63,314 nucleotides of DNA from Thermoleophilia bacterium. Lineage in GTDB: Bacteria; Actinomycetota; Thermoleophilia; Gaiellales; Gaiellaceae. Below, piece after piece: positions 53,619 to 61,222 of this stretch. Position 1 is the first letter of the stretch. Each line of letters begins with the position of its first letter. The stretch spans positions 1 to 63,314 of the forward strand of contig SHVL01000005.1 of NCBI GenBank assembly GCA_009694305.1, written 5' to 3'. The notes beneath the pieces were generated by a model that searched no databases, was not told the DNA's origin, and saw only the letters and a list, made by a program, of their open reading frames with translations. The translations under genes and the position numbers were made by a program.

Positions 53619-54944
53619 TTAGAGGTGATGAAGGTACTCCCGCAGCTCCCAGTCGGAGACCCACTGGTCGAACCGGCTCAGCTCGTAGCGCTTGATCACC
53701 GTGAACGTGTGAATCAGCTTCTCACCCATCGAGGAGCGCAGCAGCTCGTCCGCCTCGAGCGCGGCGAGCGCCTCGGGCAGCGTCATTGGCAGCGCCGCTC
53801 CCTGCTGCTCCTCCGGCAACTCGTAGATGAACCCGGAGAGGGCGGGCGCCGGCTCCAGCTTCCGCCGGATCCCGTCGAGCCCGGCCGCGAGTGTGGCCGC
53901 ATAGGCGAGATAAGGGTTCGCGGCGCCGTCACCGATGCGGATCTCGGCTCGCGTCGCGCTCCCCCGCTCGGGTGGCACCCGCACGAACGTGAAACGGTTG
54001 TCGTACCCCCAGCACGCACGCGTCGGGACGAGTGCTTCCGGGTTGATCCGCCGGTAGGCGTTGACCGTCGGGTTGAAGAACGCCATCAGCGGCGCTGCGT
54101 GAGCAAGCACGCCCGCGATGAAGCTACGCGTGAGGGCCGCGAGGCCGTTCTCGCCCTCGGTGTCGCCACAACAGTTCATTCCGTCTGCGTCGCAGAGCGA
54201 GACGTGTAGGTGGAAGCCCGAGCCCTCGTCGTCGTTCCAGGGCTTGCCGATGAAGGTCGCCAGCAGCCCCTCGCGCGCCGCCATCTCCTTGACGAGCCAC
54301 TTCAGCCTGAAGGCACGGTCAGCCGACTCGACGGCTTCCCCGTGGCGGATGTTGATCTCGAACTGTCCTCGCCCGTACTCGTGGTTGCCGGCTATCACAT
54401 CGAGGCCGACGGCATCGGCGGCCTCCATCATCCGGCCGAGGATGCCGCGCGGGTCGGCCTGGTGGCCGACGGTGTAGACGTGCGAGTCGTGCCCGGCGTA
54501 GGGGCGCCAGCCGCCGCGAGAGGACTCGTCTGGCTCGCACAGGAAGAACTCGAGCTCGGGGGCGACGACCGGTGACAGCCCGAGCTGCTCGTACCCGGCG
54601 ACGATCCGTTTCAACACTGCGCGGCCGTCCAGCTCGAAAGGCTCGTGGTCGGCGACACGCTCGAGGTTGGCGATGCAGGCTGCCACCGTCGGCTCCCACG
54701 GGACCCGGGCGAGCGTCGAGAGGTCAGGCCGCGCCGCGATGTCCTTGAAGCCGCTTTCCTCGAAGCCGGGTACGACATGATGGCCGAGGTCAACGGTCAT
54801 CACGGCGCCGACGAAGTGGGCGCAGTCCTCCACCGTTCGGTCGAGCTCGCCGACCGGGACGTCCTTGCCACGCACGATCCCGTGTAGGTCGGCGAACTGC
54901 AAGCGGATGGTCTTCACGCCGTCGAGATCGAGCACTGTCTTCAT
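53619..54944 (-). CDS. Glutamine synthetase-like gamma-glutamyl-amine ligase
   Basis: A 441-residue type I glutamine-synthetase-like enzyme. Metal and substrate residues lie in APELEFFLCE, NHEYGRGQFEINIRHGEA, GSGFHLHVSL and RAEIRIGDGAANPYLAYAAT. GS-like enzymes outside nitrogen assimilation gamma-glutamylate amines: PuuA for putrescine, IpuC for isopropylamine, TdnQ/AtdA1 for aniline. The sequence does not decide which amine. The ATG at 54944 has GGGAG five bases before. Its neighbours in the operon are a P450 and a flavin monooxygenase, which suggests an amine or aryl-amine catabolic role rather than ammonia fixation. Confidence 0.88.
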   Translation of the reverse strand: MKTVLDLDGVKTIRLQFADLHGIVRGKDVPVGELDRTVEDCAHFVGAVMTVDLGHHVVPGFEESGFKDIAARPDLSTLARVPWEPTVAACIANLERVADHEPFELDGRAVLKRIVAGYEQLGLSPVVAPELEFFLCEPDESSRGGWRPYAGHDSHVYTVGHQADPRGILGRMMEAADAVGLDVIAGNHEYGRGQFEINIRHGEAVESADRAFRLKWLVKEMAAREGLLATFIGKPWNDDEGSGFHLHVSLCDADGMNCCGDTEGENGLAALTRSFIAGVLAHAAPLMAFFNPTVNAYRRINPEALVPTRACWGYDNRFTFVRVPPERGSATRAEIRIGDGAANPYLAYAATLAAGLDGIRRKLEPAPALSGFIYELPEEQQGAALPMTLPEALAALEADELLRSSMGEKLIHTFTVIKRYELSRFDQWVSDWELREYLHHL

Positions 54945-54960
54945 CGGTCTCCCTTCCCTG

Positions 54961-56217
54961 TCAGCTGGTCGTAATGCGAACCGGCATCCGCTTGAAGCCA
55001 TTCGTGAAGTTCGACCGTAACCGTTCGACCGGCCCGGTGAGCTCCATGTCGCTCATCCGCGGCAGCAGCTCCTCGAACATCACCTGTACCTCGAGCTTGG
55101 CCAGGTGCGCTCCGAGGCAGTAGTGCGGCCCTCCACCGCCGAAAGCGACCTGGCGGTTCGGAGAGCGGCCCACGTCGAAGTGGGTGGGATCGTCGAAGAC
55201 TTCCTCGTCGAAGTTCGCCGAGATGTACCACACGACGACCTTCTCACCTGCGCGGATCGACGTGCCGCGAAGCTCGACGTCGCGCGTCGCGGTGCGCCGG
55301 AAGTGAAGGACAGGTGTCGTCCAACGCAGGATCTCGTCCGCGCCGGTCTGTCGGAGCAGCTCCGGCGAGTCCTGCAGCCGCCGCCACTCGTCGCGGTGCT
55401 CGATCAAGGTGTTCATCCCGTGTGCAATCGCCTGCCGCGTCGTCTCGTTGCCGGCGACGACGAGCAACAGGAACATCGTGTCGAACTCCTGCGAGCTCAG
55501 CTTCTGCCCGTCGATCTCGGCGTGCACGAGCTTCGAGACGAGATCGTCTCGCGCGTCGTGGCGGCGCTGATCGGCAAGCCAGTGGCCGTAGTCGAAGATG
55601 TCGAGCGCGGTCGGGCTGCGGAAGGGGACGAGCCTGTACTTCTCCGACTCCGGGCTCTCGTGGAGGACATCGGTCAGCTCCGGATCGGTGTTGCCGATGC
55701 AGCCGTCCCCCCACACGATCAGCTTTCCGGTGTCTTCGTCCGGAACGCCGAGAAGCCGAGCGAGGACGCGGATCGGTAGCTCCCTGGCGATCTCCTCGAC
55801 GAAGTCGAACTCTCCGAGCGCGAGCGCGCGTTCCACGACGACCCGTGTCAGCTCGCGCAGGGTCGCCTCGTACGTGCGAACCGTCCGCGGCGTGAACAGC
55901 TCCGAGACGAGGCCACGGAGACGGGAATGGCCGGGTGGATCCATGTCGAGCATCGACTTGCGCGCCGCGATCTGATCCTCGTCGAGATCCTCGAGTGCGG
56001 TCGCACCGGTCTCCGACGAGAAGGTTTCGGTGTCCCTGTGGACTGCAACGAGGTCGGCGTGCTTCGTCACGCACCAGAAGCCCTCGCCGCCCTGCCAGTC
56101 GTACCAGTGCACGGGCGCCTCTTTCCGAAGAAGCGCGAACATCTCGTGCGGGACGCGCTCCGCGAACACGTCGTTGCCGAGGTCGATGTCGTCGAGCGTC
56201 AACTCGCCCGCAGTCAT
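54961..56217 (-). CDS. Cytochrome P450
   Basis: A 418-residue soluble P450. The oxygen-activating I-helix motif is AGNETT (255-260), the ExxR motif E295-x-x-R298, and the heme signature FGGGGPHYCLGAH with C367 as the iron ligand. ATRDVELRGTSIRAGEKVV precedes a typical PERF region. It is 16 bases from the GS-like gene and 10 from the HpaB-like gene. The ATG at 56217 was chosen because upstream residues look non-native. The substrate is unknown; no ferredoxin or ferredoxin reductase is nearby, so electrons must come from elsewhere. Confidence 0.95.
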   Translation of the reverse strand: MTAGELTLDDIDLGNDVFAERVPHEMFALLRKEAPVHWYDWQGGEGFWCVTKHADLVAVHRDTETFSSETGATALEDLDEDQIAARKSMLDMDPPGHSRLRGLVSELFTPRTVRTYEATLRELTRVVVERALALGEFDFVEEIARELPIRVLARLLGVPDEDTGKLIVWGDGCIGNTDPELTDVLHESPESEKYRLVPFRSPTALDIFDYGHWLADQRRHDARDDLVSKLVHAEIDGQKLSSQEFDTMFLLLVVAGNETTRQAIAHGMNTLIEHRDEWRRLQDSPELLRQTGADEILRWTTPVLHFRRTATRDVELRGTSIRAGEKVVVWYISANFDEEVFDDPTHFDVGRSPNRQVAFGGGGPHYCLGAHLAKLEVQVMFEELLPRMSDMELTGPVERLRSNFTNGFKRMPVRITTS

Positions 56218-56227
56218 TGCGCGACCA

Positions 56228-57691
56228 CTAGTCCTCGAGGAACTGCTCGACGAGCGACGCGGGAAAGGCCTTGTCGGCGATCGTGTAGGCAAGCGCCGTC
56301 ATCCGGTACGAGTCGGAGAGGTAGAACCGCTCGTAGAGCTCGCCCCGGCCACCGAGGTCGGAGCCGAGATAGTCCCAGGCGAGCCTGAAGAGTCGGATCC
56401 GGCGCGTAGCGTCAGCCCCCGCCGACTGGAAGTACTTCTCGATCTCCGGCCCGAGTGGCCCCTCGATATCAGCCTTCGAGGGTGTCGCCATGAAGCCGCC
56501 ACCACCGATCAACTGCAGTAGCTCGTTCGCGCGGGGAATCCACTTCGGCATCTCGCCACGGAGCGCGACGAACGGCCGCTCGTCGGGATACCAGACACCT
56601 CCGGCGTCCTCGAACGATCCCGCTTCCGCTGCGACGATTGCGGCGCGCGTCAACTCCATCATGTTCCAGATCTGCCCGATCTTCTCCTGGACGTGATCGA
56701 AGCGGTTGACCGCGGTCACCTCTGCGATCATGTGGCCGAGGCCGAACGCAAAGGCGAGCTTCACGTAGGCGCGCGTGAAGGCCTGGTGCATGATGTGGCC
56801 GCGCCACCCCGTGTCCGTGATGACCTCCGAGTAGCCGACGGTGTCACCGTCGAGGAACAGTCGCTCCCGGGGCACCTCGACGTCATCGAAGATGACGACG
56901 CAGTCCATCTCGTCGAAGCGCGACGAGAGCGGATAGTCGAACGTGTTGCGCTGCTTCGAGAAGCTGTCACGGCAGATGAACCGCAGCCCCGGCGTCGCGA
57001 TCGGAATTGCGAACGCGAGTGCGTAGCGCCCATCCTGTGGGCGGATATCCGATCCCGGATAGACGAGCAGGTCGTCCGCAAAGGGGGCGAGTGTCGCAAG
57101 CATTCTGGCGCCGCGAAGGATGATCGAATCATCGTTCTCGCCAACCTTGTGCAACGAAACCTCGCCCATCATCTGCTCTGCCTCGGGCTTCGTGCGGTCT
57201 ACCTGCGGGTTCATCAGCGCGTGCGTCGTCGAGAGATCCCCGTCTCGCATCAGCTTCTGGTACGCGACGATGTTCGCGGCGCCCTCCTCGTTGCCGCGCC
57301 GCGCCCAGACGTCCGAGCGGCCAGAGAAACATGCGAACGTCACGTTCAGGTAGTCAGGTGTCCGTCCCATCATGCCGCCTGAGAGCGCGGCCGTGAGCTC
57401 GATTGCGCGGCGACGACGCTCGAGATCCTCGCGGCTGCGCGGGATCAGATGTGTGACGTTGACGAGCCGCCCGTCATCGGGTGAGGGCGCGAGCATCTCG
57501 TCGGCGTGCTCGTGCTGGAGGTCGAAGACCCGCGCCATCGAGAGCGCCGCAGATCGCAGCTCCGGGCTGTCGAGCGGAGACGTGACCTTCTCGCCCTTCA
57601 GCCAGATCTCGCGCTCGCCGACGCTCAGTCCCGCAAGGTACTGCTCGCCTGTCCGTGCCGCCGTGTCCGTGCTCTCGCCGGTCGTTGCCAT
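56228..57691 (-). CDS. HpaB-family flavin-dependent monooxygenase, second copy
   Basis: A 487-residue HpaB-like oxygenase. GEQYLAGLSVGEREIWLKGE replaces the usual opening, followed by TPDYLNVTFACFSGRSDVW, FICRDSFSKQRNTFDYPLSS and VVIFDDVEVPRERLFLDGD. The last third holds LIGGGGFMATPSKADIEGPL. It differs from the copy at 26855 and is co-encoded with a flavin reductase, so the pair is a complete two-component system. The ATG at 57691 has GGAG eight bases before; the ATG at 57697 overlaps the VOC stop but its GGAG is too close. Confidence 0.92.
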   Translation of the reverse strand: MATTGESTDTAARTGEQYLAGLSVGEREIWLKGEKVTSPLDSPELRSAALSMARVFDLQHEHADEMLAPSPDDGRLVNVTHLIPRSREDLERRRRAIELTAALSGGMMGRTPDYLNVTFACFSGRSDVWARRGNEEGAANIVAYQKLMRDGDLSTTHALMNPQVDRTKPEAEQMMGEVSLHKVGENDDSIILRGARMLATLAPFADDLLVYPGSDIRPQDGRYALAFAIPIATPGLRFICRDSFSKQRNTFDYPLSSRFDEMDCVVIFDDVEVPRERLFLDGDTVGYSEVITDTGWRGHIMHQAFTRAYVKLAFAFGLGHMIAEVTAVNRFDHVQEKIGQIWNMMELTRAAIVAAEAGSFEDAGGVWYPDERPFVALRGEMPKWIPRANELLQLIGGGGFMATPSKADIEGPLGPEIEKYFQSAGADATRRIRLFRLAWDYLGSDLGGRGELYERFYLSDSYRMTALAYTIADKAFPASLVEQFLED

Positions 57692-57693
57692 TC

Positions 57694-58656
57694 TCATGTC
57701 TCCATTTCTGCGGTAAGGACGATGCCGTCTGCGGGGGGAAGCTCCTCCCCGCGGGCCTCGAGGCCCGTGCGCTCGGCTTCGACGGCGGCCTGGTCGAACC
57801 GGAAGTAGGAGCGCGGAGGCAGGATGCCCCAGACGTTGGACGAGTGCACGTCGTCGGGCCAGTCGCGTGGCACGTGGTCGGGCTCGAGCTGTTCCATGTC
57901 GGCGAAGATCTCGACGAACAGCTCCTCCTCGGGTATCCGGATGTACGCGCTGAGGTTGCGCCCGAGGCCATGCCGGAGCGGCCCCCACGAGACCCAGCGG
58001 CCGTGCTGCGCCAGGTGGTCGAGCGCGACGCGAATCTCACCCCAGTCCACGACCTCGAACGCAAGATGATGAAAATGCGGGTTGTCCTGGCCGACGAGCG
58101 CGATGACATGGTGGTCGGAGTTGCAGTGCAACCACGCCCCCACGTCCGCAAGTCGATCGGTGATTCGCATTCCGAGCACGTCTCGATAGAACGCGGTCTG
58201 GGCTGCGAGGTCGCCCGCGAGAACGCTCGTGTGGCCCAGCTTGCGCGGCCGGAAGCCCGGGAGCACCGTCGTCGAGCGCGCGACGTCCGGCCAGCGGTCG
58301 TCGGTCGAGCGGTCGTCGGTCGAGCGGTACGGGACGAGCGCCAGGCCGAAGCCGTCCGCATCAGCCAGATGGAGCGACCCGTCTCGGGACGCGTGGGAGA
58401 TGCCGTGTCGGTCGAGGTGTGCGGCGGCGACCTCGAGTGAGCACCCTGACCCCAGCTCGAAGGCCTGATGGTCGAAACCCGGTTCTCCCTCCGCCAGCAA
58501 CTCGAGCGAATAGGGCTCGTAGCCGCAGGCGAGGAATGCACGGTTGCCCTGCCGTCTGCGTTCGGTGAGGCCGAACTGGATCGTCCATCGCGCCACGGCT
58601 TCGTCGAGGTCTGCAACCCTCAGGCAAACGTGGTCGAGTTGCCTGAGTGCAATCAT
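57694..58656 (-). CDS. Two-domain VOC protein, extradiol ring-cleavage dioxygenase type
   Basis: A 320-residue vicinal-oxygen-chelate protein with two tandem domains. The likely iron ligands are H142 (KLGHTSVLAG), H197 (FHHLAFEV) and E249 (LFVEIFADM), the triad of type I extradiol dioxygenases such as BphC. It should cleave a catechol-like ring, perhaps the hydroxylated product of the monooxygenase downstream. A 15-bp coding repeat gives RSTDDRSTDDR between the domains. A TTGACG-16-TATAAT promoter ends nine bases before the ATG, so the mRNA is nearly leaderless. Confidence 0.9.
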   Translation of the reverse strand: MIALRQLDHVCLRVADLDEAVARWTIQFGLTERRRQGNRAFLACGYEPYSLELLAEGEPGFDHQAFELGSGCSLEVAAAHLDRHGISHASRDGSLHLADADGFGLALVPYRSTDDRSTDDRWPDVARSTTVLPGFRPRKLGHTSVLAGDLAAQTAFYRDVLGMRITDRLADVGAWLHCNSDHHVIALVGQDNPHFHHLAFEVVDWGEIRVALDHLAQHGRWVSWGPLRHGLGRNLSAYIRIPEEELFVEIFADMEQLEPDHVPRDWPDDVHSSNVWGILPPRSYFRFDQAAVEAERTGLEARGEELPPADGIVLTAEMET

Positions 58657-58702
58657 TCTGGATACATTATACTTCAACCAAATATCCCGTCAAGGAGGCA
58701 CC
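58657..58702 (-). promoter_or_regulatory. Strong sigma-70-type promoter for the VOC-HpaB-P450 operon
   Basis: On the minus strand TTGACG (58693-58688) and TATAAT (58671-58666) are 16 bases apart. The start codon follows nine bases later, implying a leader of only a few bases. The same stretch carries AAGGAGG for the plus-strand CMD gene, so the two divergent units share one control region. Confidence 0.7.
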
Positions 58703-59074
58703 ATGAGCGAGCCAGACACCCGGCGAGAGCGCGCCCTCGAGCGACTCGCGGAGCTAGACGACGAGCCGGGAGGCGACGCGTTTCTCGCGCGGATGGGCGT
58801 CCTGGGCGACTGGATCGTTGACTTCGCCTTCGGCGATGTCCACACGCGAGACGGTCTCGATGCACTCACACGCGAGCTGATTATCGTCGCGATGCTGACA
58901 ACGCTCGGCGGCTGCGAACCGCAGATCCGGGCTCATCTGCTCGCCGCGCGCGCCGCCGGAGGGACGGACGTCCAACTCGAGGAGACCATCCTTCAGACCA
59001 CACCGTATGCAGGTATTCCACGCGCCGTGAACGCGATGAAGGAGCTTCGGACGATCCAGGAGGCATCGGCGTGA
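58703..59074 (+). CDS. Carboxymuconolactone decarboxylase-family protein
   Basis: A 123-residue CMD/AhpD-fold protein. TRELIIVAMLTTLGGCEPQI and LLAARAAGGTDVQLEETILQ are characteristic. The C-x-x-C peroxidase motif of AhpD is absent, so it is closer to true CMD decarboxylases. It begins with AAGGAGG six bases before the ATG and is coupled to the FAH-family gene by a GTGA overlap. A role in aromatic-acid ring-fission metabolism fits the cluster. Confidence 0.9.
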   Translation: MSEPDTRRERALERLAELDDEPGGDAFLARMGVLGDWIVDFAFGDVHTRDGLDALTRELIIVAMLTTLGGCEPQIRAHLLAARAAGGTDVQLEETILQTTPYAGIPRAVNAMKELRTIQEASA

Positions 59075-59901
59075 GGGCCGTGCGCTTCACGAGCGACGGG
59101 CTCGAGCCGCGGCTCGGCCGGCTCGAGGACGACCACATCGTCGATGCGGGGCCGGCAGGCTTTCGCGGCTTCGACGCGAGCGATGCGGCCTGGGAGTCGG
59201 TCGCGAACGCCGCGGGCAGCCACCATGCGCCCGAGAAGGTGAAGCTCCTGCACCCGTGCGAGCCGCAGAAGATCGTTGCGGTCGGCCTCAACTACCAGTC
59301 ACACGTCACGGAGACGAACCTCCAGCGGCCGGAGGTTCCCTTCGCGTTCGCTATCTGGCCGAACGCGCTCATCGGCCACGAAGAGGACATCGTCATCCCA
59401 CGCGAGGAGACACGACCTGACTGGGAGGGCGAGGTCGCGCTGATCATCGGGAGACGCACCTACCGTGCAGACCGTGCCGCAGCGCGCGCGGCAATCGGCG
59501 GGATCACTGCGATCAACGACGTGAGCGGCCGTCGCGCGCAACTCGAGACCCCGATGAAGCAGTTCACGCTCGGCAAGAGCTTCGACACGTTCGCGCCGAT
59601 GGGCCCGTGCGTCGTGCACCCCGACGCGCTCGATCTTGTGCGAATCGCGGTGCGCACGACACTCGACGGCGAGGTTGTCCAGCAGTCCGACACGAGCAAT
59701 CTGATCTTCGGCTTCGAGGAGCTGATCGAGTACTTCTCCCGGGGCATGACGTTTGTGCCGGGAGACGTGATCGCCACCGGGACACCGGGCGGGGTCGGCG
59801 ACGAGCGCAAGCCGCCGCGCTATCTCCGGGACGGCGAAGTGGTCGAGGTAGACGTCGAGGGCGTCGGGACACTGCGCAACCGCGTGCGCATGGAGGAATA
59901 G
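59071..59901 (+). CDS. Fumarylacetoacetate hydrolase-family protein
   Basis: A 276-residue FAH-family hydrolase or decarboxylase of ring-fission products. KIVAVGLNYQSHVTETN, the metal-binding W-E-G-E-V-A segment (DWEGEVALIIGR), INDVSGRRAQ and GDVIATGTPGGVG are all present. It starts with GTG overlapping the CMD stop. Together with the VOC dioxygenase and CMD protein it completes a plausible ring-cleavage pathway. A 21-bp tandem array begins two bases after its stop. Confidence 0.93.
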   Translation: MRAVRFTSDGLEPRLGRLEDDHIVDAGPAGFRGFDASDAAWESVANAAGSHHAPEKVKLLHPCEPQKIVAVGLNYQSHVTETNLQRPEVPFAFAIWPNALIGHEEDIVIPREETRPDWEGEVALIIGRRTYRADRAAARAAIGGITAINDVSGRRAQLETPMKQFTLGKSFDTFAPMGPCVVHPDALDLVRIAVRTTLDGEVVQQSDTSNLIFGFEELIEYFSRGMTFVPGDVIATGTPGGVGDERKPPRYLRDGEVVEVDVEGVGTLRNRVRMEE

Positions 59902-59902
59902 C

Positions 59903-60007
59903 GGCTACAAGTCCGTGAGCGGAGGCTACAAGTCCGTGAGCGGAGGCTACAAGTCCGTGAGCGGAGGCTACAAGTCCGTGAGCGGAGGCTACAAGTCCGT
60001 GAGCGGA
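59903..60007. repeat. Five perfect 21-bp tandem repeats at the 3' end of the FCD regulator gene
   Basis: The unit starts GGCTACAAGTCC and is repeated exactly five times with no spacers. On the minus strand each unit contains ACGGACTTGTAG, that is, the last codons and stop of the FCD regulator. The first unit on that strand is the real gene end; the other four lie past the stop. Confidence 0.95.
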
Positions 60008-60678
60008 GGCCACGCGGCGACGTGCTCGCGCGTCAGCCGCTCGGCCGCCGCACCCTTACCGCTCTCGACCGCGTGGAGGATCGCCGCATGCTCCTCGGCC
60101 CAGCGGCGCACGTCGTCATCGTGGCCCACCGCCTGCCCGGCGAAGATCGGCGCGCCGATCCGGGTCATCCACACGATGCGCGAGAACTGCTCGAGAAGTG
60201 GGTTGCCGGACGCGGCGACGAGCGCGACGTGGAACTCGCGGTTGACCTCGAAGCTCTCCGCCACGTCGCCGACGACCTGCACCTGCCGGATAACCGAGCG
60301 GCGCATTCGCTCGATCGCCTCTCGCTCCTGCACCCTGGCAGCCAGCCGCGCAGCCGGCGGTTCGAGCACGAGTCGCGCGCCCCAGGCGTCCATCAGGTGG
60401 CTGAAGTCCTGCTCCGCGACCCTCGCTCCTCGATTCGGCTCGAAGACGACCAGGCCTTCCGTTGCCAACCGACGCAGCGCCTCCCGCAGCGGCGTCCGCG
60501 ACACGCCGAGCTCCTCCGCGAGTGCCTCCTGAGGCAGGCGGCTGCCGGGTGGAAGCTGCCCCGAAAGGATCCGCTTCTGCACGACCGCGTACACCTGGTC
60601 TACCACGCTCTGGATCTCGAGGGAACCGCTGCTCAACGGCTCATCCGTTCGCCTGACCTGGCCTGGATTGCACCGCAC
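59989..60678 (-). CDS. GntR-family regulator, FadR/FCD subfamily
   Basis: A 229-residue regulator. The winged helix lies near 22-85 (VVDQVYAVVQKRILSGQL, LPQEALAEELGVSRTPLREAL), and the FCD ligand-binding domain follows (FEVNREFHVALVAASGNPL, WAEEHAAILHAVESGKGAAAE). Such proteins sense small carboxylates and typically repress catabolic operons, here probably the CMD-FAH and VOC-HpaB units. The start is uncertain; GTG at 60678 is used and a TTG at 60630 is an alternative. Its stop codon lies within a tandem repeat unit. Confidence 0.88.
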   Translation of the reverse strand: MRCNPGQVRRTDEPLSSGSLEIQSVVDQVYAVVQKRILSGQLPPGSRLPQEALAEELGVSRTPLREALRRLATEGLVVFEPNRGARVAEQDFSHLMDAWGARLVLEPPAARLAARVQEREAIERMRRSVIRQVQVVGDVAESFEVNREFHVALVAASGNPLLEQFSRIVWMTRIGAPIFAGQAVGHDDDVRRWAEEHAAILHAVESGKGAAAERLTREHVAAWPPLTDL

Positions 60679-60730
60679 GAGACATCACAGGGCGACCGCT
60701 ATCTGACCTGACGTGCATGGTTTTCGACTT

Positions 60731-60761
60731 TATCCAATTCCGGGTGAAGATATCCAATTCC
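60731..60761. promoter_or_regulatory. Direct repeat TATCCAATTCC spaced 20 bp
   Basis: Two identical 11-bp strings at 60731-60741 and 60751-60761, two helical turns apart, lie 50 bases upstream of the FCD regulator. The spacing suggests a site for tandem binding of a regulator. Confidence 0.55.
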
Positions 60762-60897
60762 CACAAGCGGCCCCCACACGGTAGCGGGGAGCAGCAACTA
60801 CCTCACCGGCCGGGAGCTCGTCAGGTCTACCCGGCGGCTCCGATCCAGGCGCGAGCGTCAGGTGCAGGCGCAACTACCGCTTTCCGGGGGAGGGTGC

Positions 60898-61165
60898 AAC
60901 GAAGAAGACCTGACCCCGCTCTCGCTCCTTCAGGCGGCGAGCCCCTGCGCTGCGTCACCCTGCACGTCCGGAACGGCCGAAGCCGCTGGAGGGGTGGAGC
61001 AGTGCGAGACCTGACACTCGCTCCAGTTGCATCTTGCAGTCAGGGCCCAGATGCGTGAATGCAAGACCTGACACCGGATCCACACGGTGGTGTGGAACGA
61101 ACGTCACATGAACGGCACGAAGATGCCGCAGAGAACCAGGAGTGGAACGAAGAAGACCTGACCCC
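60898..61165. repeat. Cluster of GACCTGAC-type repeats in the 544-base gap before kup
   Basis: The 60679-61222 gap holds no gene that I can support. It contains copies of a GAAGAAGACCTGACCCC motif at 60898-60917 and 61143-61165, shorter forms (AGACCTGACAC) at 61005-61017 and 61061-61077, and an inverted GTCAGGTCT near 60820. Similar strings are known near REP-type elements in diverse bacteria. Confidence 0.7.
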
Positions 61166-61222
61166 ACTCTCCCCGATCGCACAAGACGAGCGTCTGCGGC
61201 GCCAGAGTAGACTCCGCCCGAG

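Noticed and set aside
59903-60007. CRISPR array
   Set aside because: The 21-bp units are perfectly tandem with no spacers, and no cas gene is nearby.
59915-60532. 205-codon plus-strand frame beginning in the tandem repeats
   Set aside because: It is antisense to the FCD regulator and gets its N-terminus from the repeat (SGGYKSV units).
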